Counted from the first letter of the stretch, positions 49,703-59,329 are shown. The stretch is 64,000 nucleotides of DNA from Syncephalastrum monosporum B8922 (GCA_000697355.1 JNEN01001161.1:248001-312000); one strand, 5' to 3'. The notes: generated by a model not told the origin, from the letters alone. Numbers and translations are program-made.

Positions 49703-49972
49703 TTATATTAGGTGGCAAAGTCGCATAGTTTCTTGACGTGTATTTGCTTGCGTGCCTTCTGGAATTTCTCGGAGATGAGCTGCTCCCGCCTTGACGCACG
49801 TTGACAGTGTAGGTTCCATCGCTGAAGAGATAGTCAAAAATGCACCTCGTTTTTCTTGCTTGATGCCTTGTGGTGATGTCTTGATGCCTTGTGGTGATGT
49901 CTTGACGCCTTGTGGTGATGTCTTGACGCCTCGTGGTAATGTCTTGAAGCTAAGCTGTTCCCGCCTTGACAT
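49703..49972 (-). CDS. Short ORF with seven-residue GVKTSPQ repeats
   Basis: 89 codons with about four copies of a seven-residue unit (GVKTSPQ/GIKTSPQ) encoded by a 21 bp tandem repeat at ~49862-49948, followed by AMEPTLSTCVKAGAAHLREI. The last part corresponds to a diverged copy of the 165 bp repeat unit that lies to the right, so this frame probably belongs to the same repeat-containing locus. No family is recognised. Confidence 0.25.
   Translation of the reverse strand: MSRREQLSFKTLPRGVKTSPQGVKTSPQGIKTSPQGIKQEKRGAFLTISSAMEPTLSTCVKAGAAHLREIPEGTQANTRQETMRLCHLI
49862..49948. repeat. 21 bp tandem repeat, about four copies
   Basis: Units of the type TTGATGCCTTGTGGTGATGTC repeat with one or two changes each, keeping frame on both strands. 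It sits immediately left of the 165 bp repeat array. Confidence 0.9.
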
Positions 49973-50642
49973 GCGCTAACAGTGCCAGGTTCCATCGCCG
50001 GAGAGACAGTTCCACATGCACCTCACTTAGGACGCAGACTGTGTCCACTACCATCTGGACCGCAGGCCAGTGGATTCCTTTGTCATGGTCGGAAATGCGT
50101 AGGCCTTCCTTGCTTGACGCCGTTCCCGTCTTGACATGCGCTAACAGTGCCAGGTTCCATCGCCGGAGAGACAGTTCCACATGCACCTCACTTAGGACGC
50201 AGACTGTGTCCACTACCATCTGGACCGCAGGCCAGTGGATTCCTTTGTCATGGTCGGAAATGCGTAGGCCTTCCTTGCTTGACGCCGTTCCCGTCTTGAC
50301 ATGCGCTAACAGTGCCAGGTTCCATCGCCGGAGAGACAGTTCCACATGCACCTCACTTAGGACGCAGACTGTGTCCACTACCATCTGGACCGCAGGCCAG
50401 TGGATTCCTTTGTCATGGTCGGAAATGCGTAGGCCTTCCTTGCTTGACGCCGTTCCCGTCTTGACATGCGCTAACAGTGCCAGGTTCCATCGCCGGAGAG
50501 ACAGTTCCACATGCACCTCACTTAGGACGCAGACTGTGTCCACTACCATCTGGACCGCAGGCCAGTGGATTCCTTTGTCATGATCGGATCGGGAAAGTGC
50601 ATAAACGTTCCCAGCGAAACTTTCTGATTGGGGTTCTGGCAC
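49950..50642 (-). CDS. Repeat-encoded ORF with 55-residue tandem units
   Basis: 230 codons open through the whole 165 bp repeat array; each unit adds 55 residues (DHDKGIHWPAVQMVVDTVCV, then LSEVHVELSLRRWNLALLAH, then a Lys/Gly/Ser-rich link). The unit has amphipathic character with conserved Trp and His, but no known repeat family. The opposite strand is also open, because 165 is a multiple of three and the unit has no stops in that frame, so openness alone does not prove coding. No intron or clear start context was found. Confidence 0.25.
   Translation of the reverse strand: MPEPQSESFAGNVYALSRSDHDKGIHWPAVQMVVDTVCVLSEVHVELSLRRWNLALLAHVKTGTASSKEGLRISDHDKGIHWPAVQMVVDTVCVLSEVHVELSLRRWNLALLAHVKTGTASSKEGLRISDHDKGIHWPAVQMVVDTVCVLSEVHVELSLRRWNLALLAHVKTGTASSKEGLRISDHDKGIHWPAVQMVVDTVCVLSEVHVELSLRRWNLALLAHVKAGTA
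49966..50582. repeat. 165 bp tandem repeat, ~3.7 apparently identical copies
   Basis: Copies start at 49966, 50131, 50296 and 50461, each with TTGACATGCGCTAACAGTGC and an exact 165 bp period; the last ends near 50582 where the sequence departs (TCATGATCGGATCGG). By eye the copies show no differences. A diverged copy lies at about 49789-49860 (TTGACGCACGTTGACAGTGT). The identity implies recent expansion or ongoing homogenisation. Confidence 0.95.
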
Positions 50643-51553
50643 CGTCAGTTGATACCCAGTGACTGCTAAAACTCAGCTACTTCAGTTGCCCTCCGGTAAT
50701 TGATACGCTCACCCCCGTGTCTCTTGCGCTCACCCCCCCTTCTAAATAAAGGGTCGATTTGAACAACAGCAAGCTGTCACATCGCACATCATCCTTTTTG
50801 GGCAACATTTTCTCTGCCTCTCCATATCAACTACTGTACAGTACTTCATTCCTCTACGTGCTTGATTCTTTCTCGGTATTAAATTGACTTGCTTCACTTA
50901 ACACCTTAAAAACGACGTGGTATATCAAATTCGAAAGTTAGACATATGACGAGATCTGAATAGCTATGTAAGGTCCTCATTTTTCTATAGCACGAAATGG
51001 AAAAGTTCATACAGACGCAGTGTTTTTGTACATCCACCGCCTTGTGGCCTTGCTAATAAAGGACAACACTTCTTTGGGTGGTGCTCAAAAGTCTGTACTG
51101 GCCGTGCGCAGCACAATGGGGGCATTGTTGAATGTGATAAAATGAACTTCACTTTCGATATCTTTGCAGAATTCCCCCCCCCCCCCAGTTGCACGTAGAG
51201 GAACGGTGTAGTCATTATAGAGAGAGGAAGACTAAGTAACACGAAAAAGCTGCTGTTCAAATCGATCTTTATTTGGCAGAAAAGGTGCGCGCGGGGGAGG
51301 GGGGGGGGCGTATCAATTCCCGAAACTGCTTGTCCAGGGCTGCCGAGACAACGGTGTCTGAGCTACCGGCAACCAGTGTAGCTTTATCTTACGGGGAAGA
51401 GTCTTAAAGTACACAGTGTACTCAGCAAGGAACCTTACAGAGACAAGCGTATAAGGAATACTACCAACAAAATAACAAATAGTCGTCTAAAAGCATTGGG
51501 CGCGTCACTAGAGAGGTCGCTGTGGCCACCATTTTTGCTGTTCAGGAGTTCAC
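50643..51553. other. Intergenic DNA with C13 and G10 homopolymers
   Basis: No supported gene. A run of 13 C (51174-51186) and, 112 bp later, a G-rich run (51293-51308, ten uninterrupted G at the end) are complementary and could pair across ~110 bp. Such runs are also places where assemblies go wrong. Confidence 0.5.
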
Positions 51554-52222
51554 CTAAAACACATATCGCCAGTACGTCTGACAGAAGGCGCATGAAGCAA
51601 ACTGGAGAGAAAGGGTGGCCGTCAATATAGGAGTGGGTTTGGGCCCTCTCCTAGACATTGTGCCCACTTGAGAGGTATACACTTCTTGCATATAACCGGT
51701 GGAGCACACTGTGCGCGATGTCTGGTGCTGAGCCCTGCACCAAAAACCATCTATGTCCGCTTTCCTACATCGCTCAGGTTCCTTATGAACGATGAAATTT
51801 CGAATATAAGTCTGAGGGAAAATATTACGAGCTGCGGTCAATGGCATGTACCAAAATGGTATCACATTACGTACAGCGCAAATTAGGTTCAAGCAAATAG
51901 AAAGGAGCCGATACTGAAACAAGAGGAATGTGTGGCGGTAGGCCTCCAGGACGATAGTCAAAGCTAGTCCAAAAGCACCAGCAGCTCTTGTTGAATTTGG
52001 TCAATGAAAACCTTACTCGTCTTAGACGAAGTCATACCGAATCGGAACCAAAGGAAAAGCAAGACTTGCCTGAAACACGACCGTTATACTATCCGCTGAG
52101 CAGTGGAGGAAACAAATGAAAGGATGGAAGGCGAGCATACCAGATGCAAACTGATACAAGCTATATGAGCATTTATGTGCTAGTAACCAAGGCCGCGATG
52201 CGCATTTACATGAAGTGTGCAC
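51554..52222 (-). pseudogene. Possible decayed membrane-protein gene
   Basis: A minus-strand frame of 135 codons (51554-51961) reads protein-like, with hydrophobic segments (YRLLSICLNLICAVRNVIPF) and a basic C-terminal part. Just upstream, 52022-52222 holds another hydrophobic frame (PFICFLHCSADSITVVFQAS), separated by a stretch with intron-like borders. The pieces could be exons of one small multi-span protein, but no clean splice chain or family emerges. Treat as a candidate remnant. Confidence 0.25.
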
Positions 52223-52359
52223 ATATACCTGGTCGAAAAACGGCTTTTGTGCAATGTCGAGCTGTCAAAATACAGAGCAACGAAAACAGCCATTTCTGGT
52301 GCAAATTCTTTAATTCATGTGCCGTGATCGACAGGGTGTTCGACGGCGACACCTAAAAG

Positions 52360-52948
52360 CGTGTAGAAGATCGTGGAATTACTGCGTATTCTCTCACTCT
52401 ATTTGTTAGAGCTCAAGTTTACTGACCAATCTGGTCCCGTTTTTATATGCAAGCTCATGGGAGACAGAGAGGCGCTTGTGCTAAATGAAAACTTTGGCCA
52501 CTGGAGTTCATCGCAGTCTTCTCAAGGAAGTTGTAAATATCCCGTTGCCAAGCATTGGTGACTGTGTCACTAAGAAAATCAATTGAAAGATAATCCTTTT
52601 GCACCTTTTGAGGTGTATTTATGCGTCAATCAGAAATACAGTTAAAAAAAAAAAGGCTGCCGCGGAAGCGGGGCGGGGAGAAGTGCTGGCTAACTTTTTG
52701 TAACTCAATATACGCTGTATTACCTTTAGACGGTAAGCAAGTTGGGAAGCTGAGTCATGTGCATACCGATGATCTTTGTGAGTCGGCATATGGTAGCATT
52801 ATATGAATAAATGAGAGAGAAAGATGAGACCCCCGCGTCCGATCTCAAGCTATTCCCTATCACAATGACCCAATGGATGTCCATATCGTCCATTCGCCAG
52901 AAATAATGTCACGATAGTGTTTGAATTTGCGAGAATATGTACAATATA
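52360..52948. repeat. Direct duplication, right copy
   Basis: About 590 bp related to 49268-49700, ~3.1 kb away in the same orientation. It contains an extra ~150 bp following an A run at ~52648, absent from the left copy. Like the left copy it stops just short of the stop codon of a minus-strand ORF (52951), although the two ORFs are not related in sequence. Confidence 0.75.
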
Positions 52949-52950
52949 TT

Positions 52951-53317
52951 TCACTCGTCATCATCATTCACGTCGAGGAACTTGCGTTTTGTTACGCGGT
53001 TGTTCTTCGGCGTGAAAAAAACCAAAGGCGTCTTGGAGGTTGGCGAATGAGCTGAAGGTTGCGCGCGGATGTCGTCCAGAACAGCTGCATGTTCAGCTTC
53101 ACATGCTGCTGATCTGACTTTCCGACTTAATGTGGCAAGGTGATCCTACCGGAAAAGGGAAATCGTGTAATCCATGTCAGTCTTAAAAAAAATTCTCTCT
53201 CTGCTTAATAGATCCTACCTTCAGCGTCATTAACCCCTGCAGGGTATTCTGCAAGACGCTTAGCGATTCAACGCTTGTGGGGATGTTGAGCAACAACGAC
53301 ACAACCATCAGGGTCAT
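52951..53317 (-). CDS. Small spliced gene, 97 aa, unknown function
   Basis: Two exons (53219-53317 and 52951-53145; intron of 73 bp with GTAGGA donor and GGTAG acceptor), each an exact multiple of three, give 97 residues. The first exon is Leu-rich (MTLMVVSLLLNIPTSVESLS), the second starts DHLATLSRKVRSAACEAEHA and ends with basic then acidic residues (RVTKRKFLDVNDDDE). It may be a complete small nuclear protein or the 3' end of a longer gene cut by the island. No family is recognised. Confidence 0.4.
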
Positions 53318-53439
53318 GAACAATCGTCAAGGGATCGCAACTGGTACAGGTATCCGGAGTTTCCAACGAAGTCCAAGGCAGCAACCGTGGACTTGACTCC
53401 AAATCTGGCGTCTAGGCTGAAGAAATTGGTAGCATTCAG

Positions 53440-53666
53440 CCGCAGATTCCTGGATTGCTGGTGAACTTTTACGGACTTGCTTACCTTCGGTTTTTTCCAT
53501 TCGTTAGTTTCTTAAAAGCGACTCTCGATGAAATGGACAAATATCCACATATGAAAGGTCACTATCTCGTCATGGATAATGCACCCATTCACACGCATGA
53601 AAACATAAAGAAGTACATTGAGTATCGAGGATATAAATGTGTGTATCTTCCTGCTTACTCTCCAGC
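53440..53666 (+). mobile_element. Tc1/mariner-type (IS630-like) transposase remnant
   Basis: After a probable acceptor (TTCGTTAG near 53510) the frame gives KATLDEMDKYPHMKGHYLVM, then DNAPIHTHENIKKYIEYRGY and YLPAYSP. This is the DDE_3 core around the second catalytic Asp. The expected continuation with the third acidic residue (ELNPIEQFW) is missing, because the DIRS-like sequence starts at once. It is a dead fragment. Confidence 0.8.
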
Positions 53667-55784
53667 ATGTCCGTCGTCCCCAAGAAGGATGGCGGACGGC
53701 GCCCGGTCCTCAACCTCAAGCCTCTCAACCAGTTCCTCCCCTCACGTCCGTTCAAAATGGAGTCCATGACCACCATATGTCGGATGCTGCAGCCGGGGGA
53801 CTTTCTCACGTCGATCGACTTGAAGGATGCGTTCCACCACGTCCCGGTGCATCCCTCGTCTCGGCGTTTTCTGCGCTTTCAGTGGCAGGGACAACTCTAC
53901 CAATACCGCCTCCTCCCGTTTGGCCTGTCTCTGTCTCCTTGGGTCTTCACCAAGGTCCTCAAGCCTGTCCTCAAGTGGGCTCGTCGTCGGGGCATCCGAC
54001 TGACAGCTTACTTGGACGACTTGTTGGTGATGGCACCTTCCCACGCGCAATCCGTCCAACAAACCCAACTCGTGCTCAAGAAGCTGGAGTCTCTCGGTTG
54101 GATCATCAACCATGCCAAGTCGTCTCTCACTCCCTCGCAACGCATCGAGCACCTGGGTCTCCGTTTGGACTCGACCTCCATGTCAATCTCGGTTCCTGGC
54201 AAGAAAGTGCGCGCTATTCGTCGCCTCGCCCACCATCTCCTCTACCAGTCCTCGACCTCATGGACGAAATTGACATCCTTTGTGGGCACCGCCCTAGCGA
54301 CTCAGCTGGGCAACGCTCAGGCACGTTTCCGGACACGTCACCTCCTGCACCAGATCAATTCCTGGCGGCATCGACCCTCCCGTCACGCTTGCCCTATCAC
54401 CCCTTCGATGAAGGGCGAGCTGACATGGTGGGTCTCCCAGATGCAACGCTGGAATGGGCGTCAGGTGATCCCGCCACCACCGACCCAGCAGCTGTTCACG
54501 GATGCTTCCGACACCGGTTGGGGCATGGTCCTGGACCATCGCTTTCTGCACGACCGCTGGCTCCCGTCCGAACGGCCCCTCCACATCAACATGAAGGAGT
54601 TGCTTGTGGTTTGGAAGGCACTCCACCTTCTTCCTCCTCCTCCCGGCTCGCATCTGCAAGTCTGCCTCGACAACGTGTCCGCCAAGGCCTACCTGGACAA
54701 GTTCGGCGGCACTCGATCGGCTCCCCTCAATGCCTTGGCGATGCGCATTTGGCAACATTGCTTCCGACATCGGATCACCCTGACCACCTTGTTCGTACCA
54801 TCTCGCTTCAACCCCGCCGATGCTCCTTCGCGGGCGATGATCAAAGAAGTCGAGTGGTCGCTTCCTCGCTCGGTGTTTGCTCACCTCGATCTCCTGTGGG
54901 GTCCGCATCATGTGGACATGTTTGCCAGCGCTGTGACGGCCCTCTTACCGCACTACGTCGCCCGTCTAGCCGACCCGAAGGCGCTTTGGGTGAACGCCTT
55001 TTCTCGCCCGTGGCACCCCCTCTCTCATCTTCGCCTGCTGCTTGTCCCACCGTGGAATCTGATCGACGCGGTTCTTCACCGCCTGCGCCTGCACCCGCAG
55101 CCAGCGACGTTGATCACTCCCAACTGGCCCTCAGCTCCTTGGTTCCCGAGCCTCCTTCAGCTCTGCTTGGTTTCCCCCCTGTCTCTTCCCGCCGACGACG
55201 ACGACGCTCATCCTCTGGCTCAGCACACGACGCTGTTAGCCTGGAACGTGGGTCCAAACGTCGCCGCGCCAACAACAACAACCGCCATCGTCTCTCGGCC
55301 TGCCGAAGCTCGTCTGACAGCTCTCCAGCCCGTCATTGGTGACCGACTCACTCGGCGCCTCCGCACCATTCGCCTCGATTTCGAAGCCTGGTCGCTCCAA
55401 CACGAAGTTGACCCCGATGCGCCTACGGCCGCGGATGTCATCGGCTTCGTCGAGGACGCTGCCGAGGATCGAGACTGGGTGCCGTCTACGTGTCGCGCTG
55501 TCCTCAGCCAAGTCTGCCGTGTTTTGTCTGTCCCTGTCCGCACCTCCATCCAGCAGGACCCTCAGTACCTCGAGTACCACCGCACCTCCCGCTTGGCCAC
55601 GGTTCGTCCGCTGAAGGATGGCACTTACGATCTGCAACCGATCTTTGCTCTGCTCCGCGAGTGGGGCCCCAACGACCGTCTTCCCCTCTCCAAACTTTCG
55701 CGCAAGACTGCCTGGCTCTTGGCCACCGTTGGTTTTCTTCGCCCTTCCGATCTCGCCCGTGTCGACATCTCCCAGTGTACGTAG
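53667..55784 (+). pseudogene. DIRS-like RT/RNase H polyprotein fragment
   Basis: About 705 codons open from the RT core: VVPKKDGGRRPVLNLKPLN, motif A SIDLKDAFHHVPVHP, motif B LPFGLSLSPWVF and the active site AYLDDLLVMA (intact). RNase H follows with LFTDASDTGWGM, NMKELLVVWKALHL, VCLDNVSAKAYL and SRFNPADAPSR. Next comes the DIRS methylase-like block (WGPHHVDMFASAV through LLLVPPWNLIDAV), where the expected Asn-Pro-Pro reads Val-Pro-Pro. The end enters the N-terminal part of the recombinase (LSRKTAWLLATVGFLRPSDL) and stops at TAG 55782-55784. The N-terminus is lost by truncation. Confidence 0.87.
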
Positions 55785-56305
55785 TCGGACACTCCCGACG
55801 GGTTCCTTCGCCTCGCGATCGATGCCCCGAAGGAGAAGCGCCAAGGTTCCCGCTACGTCCGTTCCGTCACGTTCAACATGCACGACGATCCCCTCCTCTG
55901 TCCCGTCCGCGCATTCCGCGCCTACCGCAAGGCCACTGGCTTCTCTTCCGCTTCCTGTCCCCATCCTGTTGTCGCCGGCCGTCGCATCACGCCCTTGTTC
56001 CGCATGGTCTAGACCACGACCGCCCCGTCACCGCCGACACCATTCGGGTGTATATTTGTGACGTTATGCGCCACATTGGCCGCGATCCCCCCTCCCTCGC
56101 CATCCCCAAGGCTCGTGCTCTTGGCGCCACTTTGGCCGCTCAGGCTGGTACCCCCATCGCCGACATCGTCGCCCGCGGCGCATGGTCGTCTCAAGAGATG
56201 TTTGACCATTTTTACCGCATTTCGTCTGCGATGCACACCGACTTCACCAGTTCCACTCTGAATGACCCAATAAGTAAGCAGACCTCGAAGTGTAATATCA
56301 AGTGA
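55785..56305 (+). pseudogene. DIRS-like tyrosine recombinase, C-terminal part, broken
   Basis: Beyond the TAG at 55782 the same frame continues (DGFLRLAIDAPKEKRQGSRY) to a second stop near 56010. The rest of the catalytic domain lies in another frame: TADTIRVYICDVMRHIGRD, then LAAQAGTPIADIVARGAWSS and EMFDHFYRIS with the nucleophilic Tyr. At least one stop and one frameshift separate the halves, so no recombinase can be made. Confidence 0.8.
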
Positions 56306-56351
56306 CGTCCTAGCGTAGCGCTGGACTCACTTATTACACGAGAGGTCTGCT
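56294..56351 (+). repeat. DIRS right end, inverted repeat arm 1 (58 bp)
   Basis: Starts AATATCAAGTGACGTCC and ends ACACGAGAGGTCTGCT. It is the exact reverse complement of 56491-56548 by eye. It directly follows the first CCCAATAAGTAAGCAGACC motif at 56266. Confidence 0.93.
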
Positions 56352-56490
56352 ACGGTCTTTCACCCACCCGCCCGCCTGCTTTCTGCTTTTCTGTTCGCTC
56401 TCTTTCAAAGATGTAGTAATAGATTAGCTGTCAAAAATTTTTTATCTTTGTTCGCAATCAAAACGGAGAACTTAGGAAACCCAATAAGTA

Positions 56491-56548
56491 AGCAGACCTC
56501 TCGTGTAATAAGTGAGTCCAGCGCTACGCTAGGACGTCACTTGATATT
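56491..56548 (-). repeat. DIRS right end, inverted repeat arm 2 (58 bp)
   Basis: Starts AGCAGACCTCTCGTGTAA and ends CACTTGATATT. It pairs with 56294-56351 across a ~140 bp loop, and overlaps the second CCCAATAAGTAAGCAGACC motif at 56480. Confidence 0.93.
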
Positions 56549-56969
56549 TTCCTTCAGGACGAATTTATTTTTCGTGCCACCCGAATTTGTTCTCGCCTCA
56601 AGGAAAATCAATTCGCCTGATGATCAGGAAGAAAATTCATAAATACTGTAAGTACAATACTATCTCCAAAAACCCCAAGAACATGATAGACAGACAATCA
56701 ACTGCAATAGTTGGCGTCGAGGACGTCCATCCAACGATTACGTGCCGCAAGCAACTGGGTTGTTGAAACGGTTCGGAAGAAACGAGGGACATAGTCAAAG
56801 AACTTAAAAAAGTGAGATTATCCAGCATTGTTCAATACATCATCACATAAGCACGACAAAAGAGAATATAAAGAAGTCAAGCTTTAGGGATCGTTGCCAG
56901 AGTGATTCTTGTGTTTTCTGTTTTTCTTGTTCAGAATTAACGCTTCATCACCCGGTGACAAGGAAGGAC

Positions 56970-58683
56970 GATTAAGATTGAGGGTAGGCAGCGGTACCAG
57001 TTGCCTTTGGAATGCATTCATTGAGAAAGGCATGGATGAGATTTTTCAAGGTTGTGAACTTGGTAAGGAAAGAAGGGATCTCGGACACAGCCATGGGAAT
57101 ATCCAGCATCCAGATGGGCCAATTCGGTCATGATATATAGGCCATCCGCTTGAATCTTGAGCAAATAGAAGATTAAGTGGCACCAGTAGCATGGATGGCT
57201 AGTGAAGCGCGGGTATCATGAGATGTAGAGAGAAAATGTGCAGTAAAGAGAATAAAAAGGGAACAAGAGAGTGAGTGAGACTGAACTTATATTGAGTAAG
57301 TTGAGTATCAGGTAAAGATATTATAACTATGTCTATCCAACTATCGTCTTATATAGAATTCAATATGTTCCATCCAGCTGAGTAAAAAGAACCAGTAATA
57401 AGATAATAAAATATTTTCATCAGGTACGGTGTACCTATGATTGAATATACAATGGCATATGCAGCTTGCATATGGAACTGTACCATTAGATGAGAGAAGC
57501 AGTATGGAACACTTCTTTACGGTTTCATATGCAGTTAGTTGAACCGGCGATGGGGGAGTTGAACAAGTGCATGATAGCAACCGATACCACGATTGGGTAT
57601 AGAGGCCAATCTAGACTTTCTCAACGGTAACGAGATGACCCGACAGGTGGTGGTTTACCACATATCAAAGCTTGTATCGTCGACGGTTTTTTTCGTGAAC
57701 AATGCAAGGCGAATCAGATCCTGGTTGATCAGGTAATGGTTTCGTCGTTCGCTTTCTCGCTAGGCCTCCCCATGTCCGATGTTCACGCCATCATCTGGGC
57801 CTTCAGGGTACATGGTGATTAGACAATCCGGCCATCTGCTGGCAATTGTGCTTTTGCTTCCGTCAAGGGGTTCCGTCGCCGTCCAACGCATACGAATATG
57901 CTTTCGATCGTCGTCAAAGAGCGTTTTCAAAGCTGGCATTAAGTATCCCGTGATCAAGTCGGCTTCCTTTATGACTGCATTGGTTGGATCAAGGGGCAAG
58001 CTGAGCAAAAGTTGAGATACTGTTACGACAAGCTTCTTGTCAATGGAGTCTAGTTGGCCATCTTCAATGCGGTGGGCCATACAGAACAGTTGTGAGCATG
58101 CGGCAATACGGTCAATGCTGCCGGATATCAAGTTCTCGGTAATCTTGAAGAGATTTAACATTGCTGTGCTCGGAAATTTCATTGTCATGCTTAGATCCGC
58201 TTGGAACTGATGGCGCACGCGGTGATAGAGCTTGTTACCAAATCATTGCATCATTTCTAGGTGTATTCAGTTGTTCTTTTGTAGCAAAGGATCGATGATA
58301 ATGACAAGATCAGTTGAGCATCCGACTCCAAGGACAATCCGTTAGTGGAGGCAACACGTAAGTCTGCTTGTTGCAGCCCTAAAAATCGCTGCGATACGTC
58401 AACATTGTCAAGGCACATGCGATCAGATCCAGGCGGTCGAAGATGCACCAACAAAGCTAGTGACTCTGTTGTGATTGTACTGTTGGATGAGCCATAACTG
58501 TCAAAAGATGAGGTCCATAGGTTAGAGTGGGAAAGAACTGTGATTATTTTAAGAAGTATATCGGTAGTCTTCTTCCATGGTAAGATGCGAAAGTATATGG
58601 CAGGGTAAGAGCGTTTCAAGCTGATTACGTTTAAGTTTATTTTGATTAGCTGGAGAAAAATCAAGAGAGTGATCACCGGACAT
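56970..58683 (-). pseudogene. Decayed gene with PD-(D/E)XK-like motif
   Basis: From ATG at 58683 (MSGDHSLDFSPANQNKLKRN) the coding trace runs through LSLESDAQLILSLSSIL, then RVRHQFQADLSMTMKFPSTA, to MRWTATEPLDG, RWPDCLITMYPEG and GVNIGHGEA. The PD...ExK-like pattern (Pro-Asp, then Glu-Ala-X) suggests a restriction-nuclease-like fold, but the third residue is a stop (TAG at ~57760), after which the frame goes on (NHYLINQDLIRLALFTKKTV). A C-terminal-like piece (DIPMAVSEIPSFLTKFTTLK) lies near 57000-57120. Frame changes also occur near 58230 and 58600. The layout resembles a multicopy zygomycete gene family I recall only vaguely; its function is unknown. Confidence 0.5.
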
Positions 58684-58689
58684 TTTTGT

Positions 58690-59329
58690 GGTTCCCCAGT
58701 GCCTTGGACATCAACTCCGCAACATCAGTCTCGCCAAGTTGCACGCATAGTTGCACAAATTATAACTGCGACTTTCAATGTACTCTCAACTTCGTAAACA
58801 TGGTATGGCGCATTATTCATTGCCAGACAATGGTGTTTTCTTTACAGTGTGAGAATCAGAGTACGGTTGGATCCAGTACCACACGAATTCTCAAACGAGA
58901 GCGTGTGTAATCGTTTTCCTTTCTTATTTAGTACTTTTGTAGTTGTGCATTGGCCCACTTTGTGCTAGTCAAAGAATGCTCTAAATCGACACGAACGCCC
59001 ATAGTGACGCATAATATTGCGTAATCAATGACGCTCGAGGTGGTTTACATATAACGGGAAAGGAAGCCTGAGAAAGTGATAAGAACATCGTCTTCATTTC
59101 ATTCCACATGATAGTGAGGTTCCTGTAAAGGTATCCAGTGCTCTTACGTGCAAATAGGATATAGGATGCAAGCGACTGTTTTCAATTGGAATTGGTATAG
59201 ATAATACAATCTATAAAGTACAAACTACAGGATTGTGGATGATGAGGTACGATATGTAGCAAGGCGGGGGAAAAGGGAAAAGAAGAGAAAAAGACGAAAA
59301 TATAAAGAGAGGTTCTAGAGAGCTCCTCC
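58690..59329. other. Intergenic; 3' flank of the NRPS-like reductase gene
   Basis: No supported gene. A 74-codon plus-strand ORF at 58686-58910 has no recognisable content. AT-rich sequence with G/A-rich stretches near 59260-59310 precedes the minus-strand stop codon at 59330. Confidence 0.5.

Larger units (their letters stand above)
53667..56548 (+). mobile_element. DIRS-like tyrosine-recombinase retrotransposon, 5'-truncated
   Basis: Order: partial RT, RNase H, methylase-like region, tyrosine recombinase, then a complex right end with inverted repeats. The gag ORF, the start of RT and the left terminus are absent, and the element joins a Tc1/mariner fragment at about 53666. The right end has two copies of a CCCAATAAGTAAGCAGACC motif (56266 and 56480) and a 58 bp perfect inverted repeat (56294-56351 with 56491-56548), as expected for DIRS internal complementary regions. 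The element is GC-rich compared with the flanks. Stops and a frameshift in the recombinase make it non-autonomous. Confidence 0.88.

Noticed and set aside
49966..50582. CRISPR-like array
   Set aside because: The whole 165 bp unit repeats without unique spacers and the organism is eukaryotic.
49966..50583. 205-codon plus-strand ORF over the tandem array
   Set aside because: A repeat unit that is a multiple of three and lacks stops stays open by construction; composition is Thr/Arg/Ser-rich without motif. The minus-strand frame is kept only at low confidence.
53618..55342. 574-codon open frame overlapping the DIRS RT/RNase H
   Set aside because: It is a GC-driven shadow frame, rich in Ser/Pro/Arg with no motif, while the other frame has complete RT and RNase H motifs.
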